6,785 nucleotides of DNA. Source: CAZHWR01 sp964536085 (GTDB taxonomy: Bacteria; Bacillota; Clostridia; Oscillospirales; Ruminococcaceae). Of the stretch, positions 1-6,222 are shown one piece after another (position 1 is the first letter of the stretch; every line of letters starts with the position of its first letter). The position numbers and the translations under genes are program-made. The notes under the pieces are model-generated. The model was given only the letters and a program-made list of their open reading frames with translations, was not told the DNA's origin and searched no databases. Location of the stretch: NCBI GenBank assembly GCA_964536085.1, contig CAZHWR010000069.1, positions 1 through 6,785 on the forward strand, read 5' to 3'.

Positions 1-331
1 ATACTACATCGTAAACGCAAGCGGAGTTGTACAGAAAGGCACAAAGAACAAGCTTGTCAAGGTGGGAACAAAATCCTACATTGTAAACAAAAACGGAGTA
101 GTACAGAGAAAAGCAAGCGGAAAGAAGCTTGTCAAGGTCGGAACTAAGTCGTACATAGTCAACAAGCTCGGAGTTGTGCAGAAAGGTACTAAGAACAAGC
201 TTGTCAGGATTGGCAAGAAAGCCTATGTTGTCAATAAGAAAGGCGTAGTACAGAAGAACAAGAAGTCGATAAAGGTCGGCAAGAAGACCTACAAGACAAA
301 CAAAAAAGGCGTTGCAACGCTGAAGAAATAA
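1..331 (+). repeat. Upstream copy of a duplicated gene end, about 96% identical to 5424-5754
   Basis: This segment aligns without gaps to 5424-5754 with 14 mismatches counted by eye (positions 7, 34, 56, 80, 145, 173, 205, 259, 266-268, 271, 277, 280). Half of the mismatches fall within 259-280, and the last 51 bases are identical. The matching ends just after the stop codon. The left limit is unknown because the window starts inside the repeat. Confidence 0.95.
2..331 (+). CDS. C-terminal end of a secreted protein with lysine-rich wall-binding-like repeats (5' end outside window)
   Basis: The reading frame is open from the left edge and stops with TAA at 329-331, so this is the last 109 codons of a longer gene; the internal GTG at 62 is only a codon within the frame. 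The visible part holds four complete and one partial copy of a unit of about 22 residues with the pattern K-V-G-x-K-x-Y-x-V-N-K-x-G-V-V-Q-K. It is extremely basic and has no acidic residue. The layout (G-x-K-x-Y, then a turn and G) recalls choline-binding or glucan-binding repeats but lacks their tryptophans, so it is not a confident match to them. By analogy with the GH92 protein downstream, which ends in a nearly identical tail, the missing part is probably another exported enzyme or surface protein; its activity cannot be told. A terminator follows directly. Confidence 0.9.
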   Translation, partial: YYIVNASGVVQKGTKNKLVKVGTKSYIVNKNGVVQRKASGKKLVKVGTKSYIVNKLGVVQKGTKNKLVRIGKKAYVVNKKGVVQKNKKSIKVGKKTYKTNKKGVATLKK

Positions 332-334
332 TAC

Positions 335-377
335 AACAAGAAGCAGGAAATTTTCTCCTGCTTCTTGTTTTCCTTTT
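335..377 (+). terminator. Rho-independent terminator of the upstream gene
   Basis: A perfect 14-bp stem (335-348 pairing with 356-369) encloses a 7-base loop and runs into a T-rich stretch (TTTTCCTTTT, 368-377). It begins four bases after the TAA stop and points rightward. This separates the upstream gene from the GH92 gene. Confidence 0.9.
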
Positions 378-409
378 ACAGGGTGCGGATTAATCCGCGC
401 CCTGTGTTT
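378..409 (+). terminator. Second hairpin after the upstream gene, possible back-up terminator
   Basis: Bases 378-389 pair with 394-405 (12 bp, one G-T wobble, TTAA loop). The T tract right after it is short (GTTT), though T-rich DNA follows from about 420. It abuts the first terminator, so the two may act in tandem; it could instead be a transcript-end stabilising hairpin. Confidence 0.5.
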
Positions 410-491
410 ATGCGCATTATTTTTATTTTTTCGTTTTTCACCTTCAATACAAACAGGTTTATTTTCACGAAATTTGCGTTTATATATTGCC

Positions 492-520
492 TTGTTCAGA
501 AATGAATTTTTTATTAATAT
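492..520 (+). promoter_or_regulatory. Candidate sigma-A-type promoter of the GH92 gene
   Basis: TTGTTC (492-497) and TAATAT (515-520) are 17 bases apart, giving a predicted start near 527 and a leader of about 100 bases. The region is AT-rich, so chance matches are likely, and an overlapping TATAAA at 518-523 is an alternative -10. The rest of the spacer 332-627 holds the two hairpins described above and no convincing gene on either strand. Confidence 0.35.
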
Positions 521-615
521 AAAGGCAGTATTTTGGTGCGCTTTCACAAAAATCTTTAATAAATTCACTTAATATTATTTATCAAGACGGAGTACAAGCG
601 CAAAAAAGGAAATAC

Positions 616-620
616 GGAGG
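616..620 (+). promoter_or_regulatory. Ribosome binding site of the GH92 gene
   Basis: GGAGG lies 7 bases before the ATG at 628, close to ideal spacing. It supports that start, which also opens a complete signal peptide. Confidence 0.9.
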
Positions 621-627
621 AATAATT

Positions 628-3600
628 ATGAGCAAAATACGAAAGCGAATTAAGGCCGCGGTCAGCGCAGCTTTGGCAACATGTATTTTAATAGGAAGTA
701 TACCTGTTGTCGGCGCGGCTTCGGCAGACGGGCAGTCTGCTGAAAGCGGCTTGCAGGATTTAACACGTTACGTAAATCTGCGTATTGGCTCCGGCGGCAA
801 CGCCAGCAATACCGTTATCGGTCCGCAGCGTCCGAACGCATCGGTCAATCCGGCTCCGGATACCGAACCGAAAAACAATTGCACGGGCTACCGCGACGAC
901 GGCAAGATACGCGGCTTTTCGCAGATCCATGTCAGCGGAACCGGCGTGCCGAAATACGGTCAGTTTCTTATCTCTCCGCAGATTGGACTGGCAACACGTT
1001 TAGACGGACACGACTCGGATAAAGCCAACGAAAATCCGACCGCTTCGGAATACAGCGTTACACTTTCCCGCTACGGCATCGACTGCGCGTTCACGCCGGC
1101 GGAACACTCGACAATTTATAAATTCAACTATCCGGAATCCGACAACGCAAATCTGCTGATAGATTTGGCGCACAACCTTGTCAACAGGGACGCGGAAAAT
1201 GTGCAGGTTTCGGTTAAAACAGATGAAAAAGGGCAGACCGTCATTTGCGGCTCAGGCTATTATGAGGGCGGTGAAGGACCGAGCTTTGACCCGGGCGGCT
1301 GGGGTGAAGGACACAGCCTTTATTTTTACGCCGTAGTCAACAAATCTGCAAAGGTGAGCGGCGTTTATGACCAAGACGGCACAAAGCCGGGAATCACCGA
1401 GCTAGGACCTGTGAACGTCACCGACCGTTCGGCGGGCATGGGCGCTTATCTTACCTTTGACACCCAGGCAAATGAGGAAGTCCTGCTGAAAATGGGCGTT
1501 TCGTTTAAAAGTGTAGATCAGGCAAAAGTGTGGATGGACGACGAAATCCCCGCATGGGATTACGATGCGGTGAAAGATGAAACAACCAGGCAGTGGAATG
1601 AAGAACTGAATAAAATCGTTATCGACGGCAATATTTCGGATACCGACAAGCAGATATTCTATACGGCGCAGTATCATTCATATCTGATGCCGCGCGACCG
1701 CACGGGAGATTTTGAAGCATATGGCGACGCGGATATGATTGACGATCATTTTGCCGTGTGGGATACATGGCGAACGCTGTATCCGCTTTACGCAATCACC
1801 AAGCCTGAGCTGGTTGCCAAGACTGTGAACAGCTTTGTAACCCGTATGGCAACTAACGGCGAAGTGCGCGATTCGTTTGTGGGCGGAGTCGATATGGTTG
1901 AAAATCAAGGCGGCGACGATATAGACAACATCATAGCGGACGCATACGCCAAAGGCATCGACGGTATCGATTGGGATAAAGCCTATGAGGTGATTAAAAA
2001 GGATGCCGATGATTTCCGTTTGGATTGGCAGGGCTGGAGCGTCCTCAATCCCGGCGATTCTTATTATAAAAGCTTAGGTTATATTCCGGGCGACAAGGTC
2101 AGCACCTCGACCTGTGCATATCTTGTGGAGTACGCGTACAACGATTACTGCGCGTCGCAGGTAGCAAAAGGCATGGGCGATACAGAAAATTATGAAAAAT
2201 GGCTTAATCGGAGCGGCAACTGGCTGAACGCATGGAATCCGAACATTACGGACAATGGATATTCCGGTTATATTTGGCCGAAAGCAGAGGATGGAAACTG
2301 GATTACCGATTCCAGCATGCCGACTCCCTCCTCATGGCAGGGGTCTTGGGTGAAATATTTCTATGAAGCAAGCTCCTGGAACTACAGCTACTTTGTGCCT
2401 CATGACATCCCTCAGCTGGTAGAGAAAATGGGCGGCGAAAATACTTTTTGCGATCGTTTATGGAAGGGCATTGATTCGGGTCTAATAGACTTCGGCAACG
2501 AACCGGCATTTTTGACTCCGTTCTTGTTCGCTTATACGAGCAAGCCGTATCTGACGACTGACAGTGTTGCCCGCGTGCGTGAACGTTTTACTTTGGACGG
2601 CGTGCCCGGAAACGATGATTCGGGCGCTATGAGCTCTTGGTACATATTCTCATCCATGGGATTTTTCCCGAACGCAGGTCAGGACCTTTATTATTTCACA
2701 AGCCCCTGCTATCCCAAAACCACCATTACTTTAGACAGCGGTAAGACGCTCACGCTTATCGCAAACAATCTTTCGGATGAAAACAAATACATTCAGTCGA
2801 TAACAATAAACGGCGAGAAATATAACAGCACGATGTTCACACACGACGTTATAACAAACGGCGGGGAAATAGTATTTGAGATGGGAAGCTCTCCCGTTGA
2901 CTATACAAAAGAAACGACCGCCGAAGTTAAGTCGGTTACCGACGTTGAAAACGACGCAGTGATAAACCTTGACGATCAGAACGGCTCGGAGTGGGTGCAT
3001 TTTACCGATTTAAACGGATTTAACCGCAGCGCCGGCACGGTCGACGCCAATCTTGCCGCAGACGGTATAAGCTTCATAGGCGATACGAAGAAAACCGGCT
3101 CTTTGAGCGAACAGACCGCGGGTATTTCGTGGGATAACGGCACGCCCGCCGCATCTTATCAAAATTGCCGGAGCTATGTGTCGAGCGAAGATGGAATAGA
3201 GTTTTCCGTTAAGCTTTCGGGAGGCGACGCAAACGTTTCCATATACGCCGCCGGAATAAAAGGAAGCGCATATATGGAGATTTATGATTCCTCAGGCTCG
3301 CTTCTTACTCAGGCGAACCTCGGTTCTGACAGCAATGAGGCATACAGAAAAATATCGGTAAATATCGGAAGTAAAACGGACGAAATCTTTAATATCCGCA
3401 TTTTGGCGGACGACCAAAGTGACGATTCGGCTGTCGGCATTGCCGCCGCGGTTTTTGAACCGCTCGAAGCCTGCATAATCAGTTTCGATACAATGGGCGC
3501 TGATAAAGTGCCGAATCAGACGGTGCAAACCGGAGGAAGGATAACTGAGCCGCAGCTCGAAGAGCGGACAGGATTTGAGTTTCTGGGATGGTATACCGAC

Positions 3601-5754
3601 GAATCGTTTGAGACTAAGTGGGATTTCAGCGCAGATACGGTCAGCGGGTCTATGACGCTGTACGCAAAATGGAGTATAAAACAGGGTGTATATATAAGCA
3701 GTATCAAAAAGCAAACAAGCAGTACTGTGGTAAGGCTCGCGTCTTATCTTGACTGGATACATTTCGGCAGCGATACCGTATCGCCGATCTATTATGACAG
3801 AAAAGCCGTATCTGAATCGGAACGATATTTGGGCGCGCCTGTTGTTTTAAACGGGGAACAGGGGGAAAACGCCAAAAATACCGGTCAGATGTTTGCGTTT
3901 ACATGGACAAACGGAACCCCCACAACGCAGTCGCGCGGCACAAACCGCTATTATTCGTATTCGCAAAGCGGATTTGAACTGCCTGTCACACTCCCGGCGG
4001 GCTCATATCAGGTTGAGTTGTATGTGACAGGTATCGGATCGAAGGCTGCGGTTGAAGTTTTAGACGAGGACGGAGCCGCCGCAGTACAGTCGCAGTTGTG
4101 GGAAAACACAGGCGATAACAGGCAGTATAAAGTCGTCACATTGCTGATAAACAATGATGAGGAAAAAACATATACCGTAAGACTGACGACCGATAAAGAC
4201 AGCGCCGAAGCGGATAACTACAGCTTGGGTATAGCGGCGGCCGCCATACAGCTCGCGGCGGGCAGCGTCACCGTCAGCGCGTCGGAAAACGGCAGCGCTT
4301 CTGTGCAGGGAGGAGCCGTACATTTGGTCGGAGATACTGTCACAGTCACTGCGGTTCCCGATGAGGGATATCAGTTTGCCGGCTGGGAGGTAGTGAGCGG
4401 AGGCGCGGATATTGCGTATCCGTTAAGAAGTACCTTGACATTCACCATGCCGACGAGCAATGTTGAACTAAGGGCGAATTTTGTTAAAAACGTCGCTTCG
4501 GTACAGTCGGTTGAAACTGTTGCGGAGCAGTCGGTAATTACTCTGAGCGATCCTGAAAATATGGACTGGGCATATCTTGGAAGATACAGCGGGGTAGTTA
4601 AGAAAGCTGATGTTGAAAACAGCGTTTTCCCGGATTCGGTCAAGGCGACCTCCGGCAAGCTGACAAGCGAAAATATGAGCAGCACAAATGCCAATTCGCC
4701 GTATTTCAGCTGGACCGGCGGAACGCCCGTCAAGTCGTCCACCAATTACAGATACATTGTTTGGAGCGGAAGCGGAATCGAATTTGATTTAAGCTTTCAA
4801 CCGGGTCAGTATGCAACACAGCTTTATGTGTCGTCTGTTCGCGCGGGGGCGATAGTCCAGATATATAACGAAAGCGGCGAAAAGCTGTACGATGGCAAGT
4901 TGTGGAACAGCATGGGAGATTACCGCCCGTATTACAAAATCAATTTGCAATTCGACTGCAACAAGGCACAGACCTTTACCATTCGGTATCTGGTGGATAC
5001 AACAGATACCTATGCCGACTGGTACAGCGTGTCTTTGTATGCGGCAACGGTGCAAAAGACCGCCGAGCATATCCACGAATATTCCGATGATTGGAAGTAT
5101 AATGGAAACACGCATTGGCACGAGTGTACATGCGGCGACAAAGCGGATAAATCCGCTCACACGCTTGTGTGGAAAACAGATAAGAACGGCGGTCGCTATC
5201 AGGAGTGCACGGTTTGCGGATACATATATAAACCCGCCCAAATCGTAGGAGGCACACCCACACCGAAAAACGGCACAGCTACGGTAAACGGCAAGACGGT
5301 GCTTTACGTTAGCGGCAAGCAGGTGACCGGCACAAAGATTGTTACAGTTTCGGGCAAGATGTACGCTGTAGTAGGCGGCTATGTTAAGACAGGCAAAAAG
5401 CAGGTCGTTAAAATAGGAAGCAAATACTATATCGTAAACGCAAGCGGAGTTGTACAAAAAGGCACAAAGAACAAGCTTATCAAGGTGGGAACAAAATCCT
5501 ACGTTGTAAACAAAAACGGAGTAGTACAGAGAAAAGCAAGCGGAAAGAAGCTTGTCAAGGTCGGAACCAAGTCGTACATAGTCAACAAGCTCGGAATTGT
5601 GCAGAAAGGTACTAAGAACAAGCTTGTAAGGATTGGCAAGAAAGCCTATGTTGTCAATAAGAAAGGCGTAGTACAGAAGAATAAGAAGAAAATCAAGGTT
5701 GGAAAGAAGACCTACAAGACAAACAAAAAAGGCGTTGCAACGCTGAAGAAATAA
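628..5754 (+). CDS. Secreted multidomain GH92 family alpha-mannosidase with lysine-rich C-terminal tail
   Basis: Predicted exported exo-acting alpha-mannosidase; characterised GH92 enzymes are calcium-dependent and inverting. Residues 1-33 form a signal peptide: basic start, hydrophobic core, A-S-A before D34. GH92 spans about 47-755: IGSGG (53-57), GFSQIHVSGTG (96-106), WDTWR (378-382), KGIDGIDW (from 442), LVEYAYND (around E501), and YEASSWNYSYFVPHD, where E580 sits at the family's general acid. GNDDSGAMSSW (661-671) contains the acidic pair in the catalytic base region. GNEP (623-626) has Asn where, as I recall, alpha-1,2-specific members carry His, so linkage specificity is open. Typical GH92 enzymes end near 750 residues. 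Here follow module A (762-945), InlB B-repeat (950-1015), A (1022-1211), divergent InlB-like repeat (1212-1288), A (1289-1478), Cys/His module (1481-1537; C1500, C1502, C1527, C1530) and basic repeats (about 1540-1708). No LPXTG, dockerin or transmembrane anchor is seen. Family assignment is firm; substrate and anchoring are inferred. Confidence 0.96.
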   Translation: MSKIRKRIKAAVSAALATCILIGSIPVVGAASADGQSAESGLQDLTRYVNLRIGSGGNASNTVIGPQRPNASVNPAPDTEPKNNCTGYRDDGKIRGFSQIHVSGTGVPKYGQFLISPQIGLATRLDGHDSDKANENPTASEYSVTLSRYGIDCAFTPAEHSTIYKFNYPESDNANLLIDLAHNLVNRDAENVQVSVKTDEKGQTVICGSGYYEGGEGPSFDPGGWGEGHSLYFYAVVNKSAKVSGVYDQDGTKPGITELGPVNVTDRSAGMGAYLTFDTQANEEVLLKMGVSFKSVDQAKVWMDDEIPAWDYDAVKDETTRQWNEELNKIVIDGNISDTDKQIFYTAQYHSYLMPRDRTGDFEAYGDADMIDDHFAVWDTWRTLYPLYAITKPELVAKTVNSFVTRMATNGEVRDSFVGGVDMVENQGGDDIDNIIADAYAKGIDGIDWDKAYEVIKKDADDFRLDWQGWSVLNPGDSYYKSLGYIPGDKVSTSTCAYLVEYAYNDYCASQVAKGMGDTENYEKWLNRSGNWLNAWNPNITDNGYSGYIWPKAEDGNWITDSSMPTPSSWQGSWVKYFYEASSWNYSYFVPHDIPQLVEKMGGENTFCDRLWKGIDSGLIDFGNEPAFLTPFLFAYTSKPYLTTDSVARVRERFTLDGVPGNDDSGAMSSWYIFSSMGFFPNAGQDLYYFTSPCYPKTTITLDSGKTLTLIANNLSDENKYIQSITINGEKYNSTMFTHDVITNGGEIVFEMGSSPVDYTKETTAEVKSVTDVENDAVINLDDQNGSEWVHFTDLNGFNRSAGTVDANLAADGISFIGDTKKTGSLSEQTAGISWDNGTPAASYQNCRSYVSSEDGIEFSVKLSGGDANVSIYAAGIKGSAYMEIYDSSGSLLTQANLGSDSNEAYRKISVNIGSKTDEIFNIRILADDQSDDSAVGIAAAVFEPLEACIISFDTMGADKVPNQTVQTGGRITEPQLEERTGFEFLGWYTDESFETKWDFSADTVSGSMTLYAKWSIKQGVYISSIKKQTSSTVVRLASYLDWIHFGSDTVSPIYYDRKAVSESERYLGAPVVLNGEQGENAKNTGQMFAFTWTNGTPTTQSRGTNRYYSYSQSGFELPVTLPAGSYQVELYVTGIGSKAAVEVLDEDGAAAVQSQLWENTGDNRQYKVVTLLINNDEEKTYTVRLTTDKDSAEADNYSLGIAAAAIQLAAGSVTVSASENGSASVQGGAVHLVGDTVTVTAVPDEGYQFAGWEVVSGGADIAYPLRSTLTFTMPTSNVELRANFVKNVASVQSVETVAEQSVITLSDPENMDWAYLGRYSGVVKKADVENSVFPDSVKATSGKLTSENMSSTNANSPYFSWTGGTPVKSSTNYRYIVWSGSGIEFDLSFQPGQYATQLYVSSVRAGAIVQIYNESGEKLYDGKLWNSMGDYRPYYKINLQFDCNKAQTFTIRYLVDTTDTYADWYSVSLYAATVQKTAEHIHEYSDDWKYNGNTHWHECTCGDKADKSAHTLVWKTDKNGGRYQECTVCGYIYKPAQIVGGTPTPKNGTATVNGKTVLYVSGKQVTGTKIVTVSGKMYAVVGGYVKTGKKQVVKIGSKYYIVNASGVVQKGTKNKLIKVGTKSYVVNKNGVVQRKASGKKLVKVGTKSYIVNKLGIVQKGTKNKLVRIGKKAYVVNKKGVVQKNKKKIKVGKKTYKTNKKGVATLKK
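2911..5061 (+). repeat. Three copies of an unnamed ~170-190-residue module (A) alternating with two InlB-like repeats, inside the GH92 gene
   Basis: Copies of A lie at about 2911-3462, 3691-4260 and 4492-5061. They are divergent in sequence but share ordered anchors: W-x-H/Y-F/L near the start; SW or TW-x-x-GTP; an R-x-Y stretch; G-I/F-E; a Y-containing strand ending in G/S-I/V; an acidic D/N-x-x-G turn; I/V-R; and a closing A-A-x-x-Q/E. The pattern suggests a beta-sandwich. From memory it resembles an unnamed DWxHWG...SWTDGTPT module common in bacterial extracellular enzymes. Between A1 and A2 lies a classic InlB B-repeat (F-L-G-W-Y-T ... L-Y-A-K-W). Between A2 and A3 lies a divergent one (G-Y-x-F-A-G-W ... 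A-N-F). Glycan binding or a spacer role is inference. Confidence 0.75.
5424..5754 (+). repeat. Downstream copy of the duplicated gene end, encoding lysine-rich repeats
   Basis: This is the partner of 1-331. It encodes five clear units (starting V-K-I-G-S-K, I-K-V-G-T-K, V-K-V-G-T-K, V-R-I-G-K-K and I-K-V-G-K-K), preceded in the protein by two degenerate ones from about 5277. The last 109 residues hold 31 Lys, 2 Arg and no Asp or Glu. Only four residues differ from the upstream copy (three Val/Ile swaps and one Ser/Lys); eight of the 14 base changes are silent. Confidence 0.95.
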
Positions 5755-5763
5755 TGTGCACGG

Positions 5764-5795
5764 ATGCAAGTGAGTTTTTCTATTGCTTCTTGCAT
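5764..5795 (+). terminator. Weak hairpin just after the GH92 gene
   Basis: ATGCAAG (5764-5770) pairs with CTTGCAT (5789-5795) around an 18-base loop, ten bases after the stop. There is no T tract after it, so termination here is doubtful; it may be only a 3' end structure. Confidence 0.25.
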
Positions 5796-5874
5796 ATAAA
5801 CATATTGCTTCCGGCATAGTTGCGTGTAACTGCGCCCAATAAAATGACAGCGCAAATAAAAACTCTACAGCGCA
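5781..5874. repeat. Two pairs of short direct repeats in the spacer after GH92
   Basis: TATTGCTTCTTGCAT (5781-5795) recurs with two mismatches at 5803-5817, a 22-base period. ACAGCGCA (5847-5854) recurs exactly at 5867-5874, a 20-base period, and the palindrome CCAGCGCTGG follows at 5879-5888. No gene is visible in 5755-5911. The function is unknown; the helical-turn spacing could suit protein binding but may be chance. Confidence 0.5.
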
Positions 5875-5911
5875 TTTGCCAGCGCTGGACATGGGAATAA
5901 TTATGTAATGG

Positions 5912-5955
5912 ATACGGTGCGGTACCGATTAAGGTGCTGCACCGTATTTTTCCTT
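5912..5955 (+). terminator. Strong rho-independent terminator of the GH92 transcript
   Basis: Bases 5912-5926 pair with 5933-5947 (15 bp with two G-T wobbles, six-base loop), followed by TTTTTCCTT (5947-5955). It lies about 160 bases after the GH92 stop, so the GH92 mRNA probably has a long 3' untranslated end. It also insulates the GH31 gene. Between here and the GH31 promoter (5956-6122) I see no convincing gene, only a 7-bp inverted repeat (5975-5981 with 6010-6016). Confidence 0.88.
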
Positions 5956-6122
5956 ATGCTGCTAATTTAAAATCCTGCGGATTTATGCATATTTTCTCAA
6001 TTAAACGCCTCCGCAGAGGGTGCAGATATACAAAATCACACCGTAAGCATTGTACACAACTCTTTTTGCATCAGCCTGCAGACAGTGAAAACATTTATAC
6101 ATATGTGCATTTTGTATATATG

Positions 6123-6175
6123 ACGAGATTTGCAATCTATCTTGCATAAATATACAATTGCATTGCTTATCTCGT
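6123..6175. promoter_or_regulatory. Imperfect inverted repeat framing the GH31 promoter, candidate operator
   Basis: ACGAGATTTGCAAT (6123-6136) is mirrored by ATTGCTTATCTCGT (6162-6175), with 12 of 14 positions complementary and a 25-base spacer. The left arm overlaps the -35 element and the right arm covers the predicted start site, so a regulator bound to both arms would block the polymerase. The outer ACGAGAT/ATCTCGT and inner GCAAT/ATTGC parts are perfect. Which regulator binds is unknown. Confidence 0.45.
6130..6158 (+). promoter_or_regulatory. Probable sigma-A-type promoter of the GH31 gene
   Basis: TTGCAA (6130-6135) and TACAAT (6153-6158) are separated by exactly 17 bases and match the consensus at 4/6 and 5/6 positions. 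The predicted start near 6165 leaves a leader of about 58 bases. It is the best promoter-like sequence in the window. Confidence 0.6.
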
Positions 6176-6207
6176 TCAGATAAAATTAAAGTATCCCGAT
6201 AACGAAA

Positions 6208-6212
6208 GGAAG
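6208..6212 (+). promoter_or_regulatory. Ribosome binding site of the GH31 gene
   Basis: GGAAG, within AAAGGAAG, ends 10 bases before the ATG at 6223. The spacing is slightly long but acceptable. It supports this start together with the signal peptide that follows. Confidence 0.75.
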
Positions 6213-6222
6213 AATTTGATTT

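Noticed and set aside
62..331. Separate small 89-residue protein starting at GTG 62
   Set aside because: The frame continues to the left edge with the same repeat pattern, and the matching GH92 tail shows this is an internal codon of a larger gene.
1..331. Insertion sequence or CRISPR array as an explanation of the repeats
   Set aside because: The repeats are in-frame coding units ending at stop codons. No transposase, terminal inverted repeats or spacer-repeat pattern is present.
468..500. Similarity between the GH92 upstream region (ACGAAATTTGC ... ATTGC ... GTTCAGA) and the GH31 inverted-repeat region (ACGAGATTTGC ... ATTGC ... GTTCAGA)
   Set aside because: Suggestive of a shared regulator site, but the spacings differ and the right arm is incomplete at GH92; too weak to claim without a genome-wide motif search.
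3292..3762. 156-codon minus-strand open frame
   Set aside because: Antisense to a well-supported InlB repeat and A module; no recognisable domain, so a shadow frame.
4789..5892. Long open frame (367 codons) on the minus strand opposite the end of GH92
   Set aside because: It lies antisense to the A3 module and lysine repeats. Its product merely mirrors the repeat codons, it resembles no known protein, and the GH92 frame is clearly the coding one.
6086..6099. TGAAAACATTTATA as a cre site upstream of GH31
   Set aside because: It resembles the cre consensus but lacks the central CG that defines it, and lies in AT-rich DNA about 30 bases before the -35 box.
5934..6149. 71-codon open frame between GH92 and GH31
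   Set aside because: It would begin with GTG inside the terminator hairpin, has no ribosome binding site, and shows no domain.
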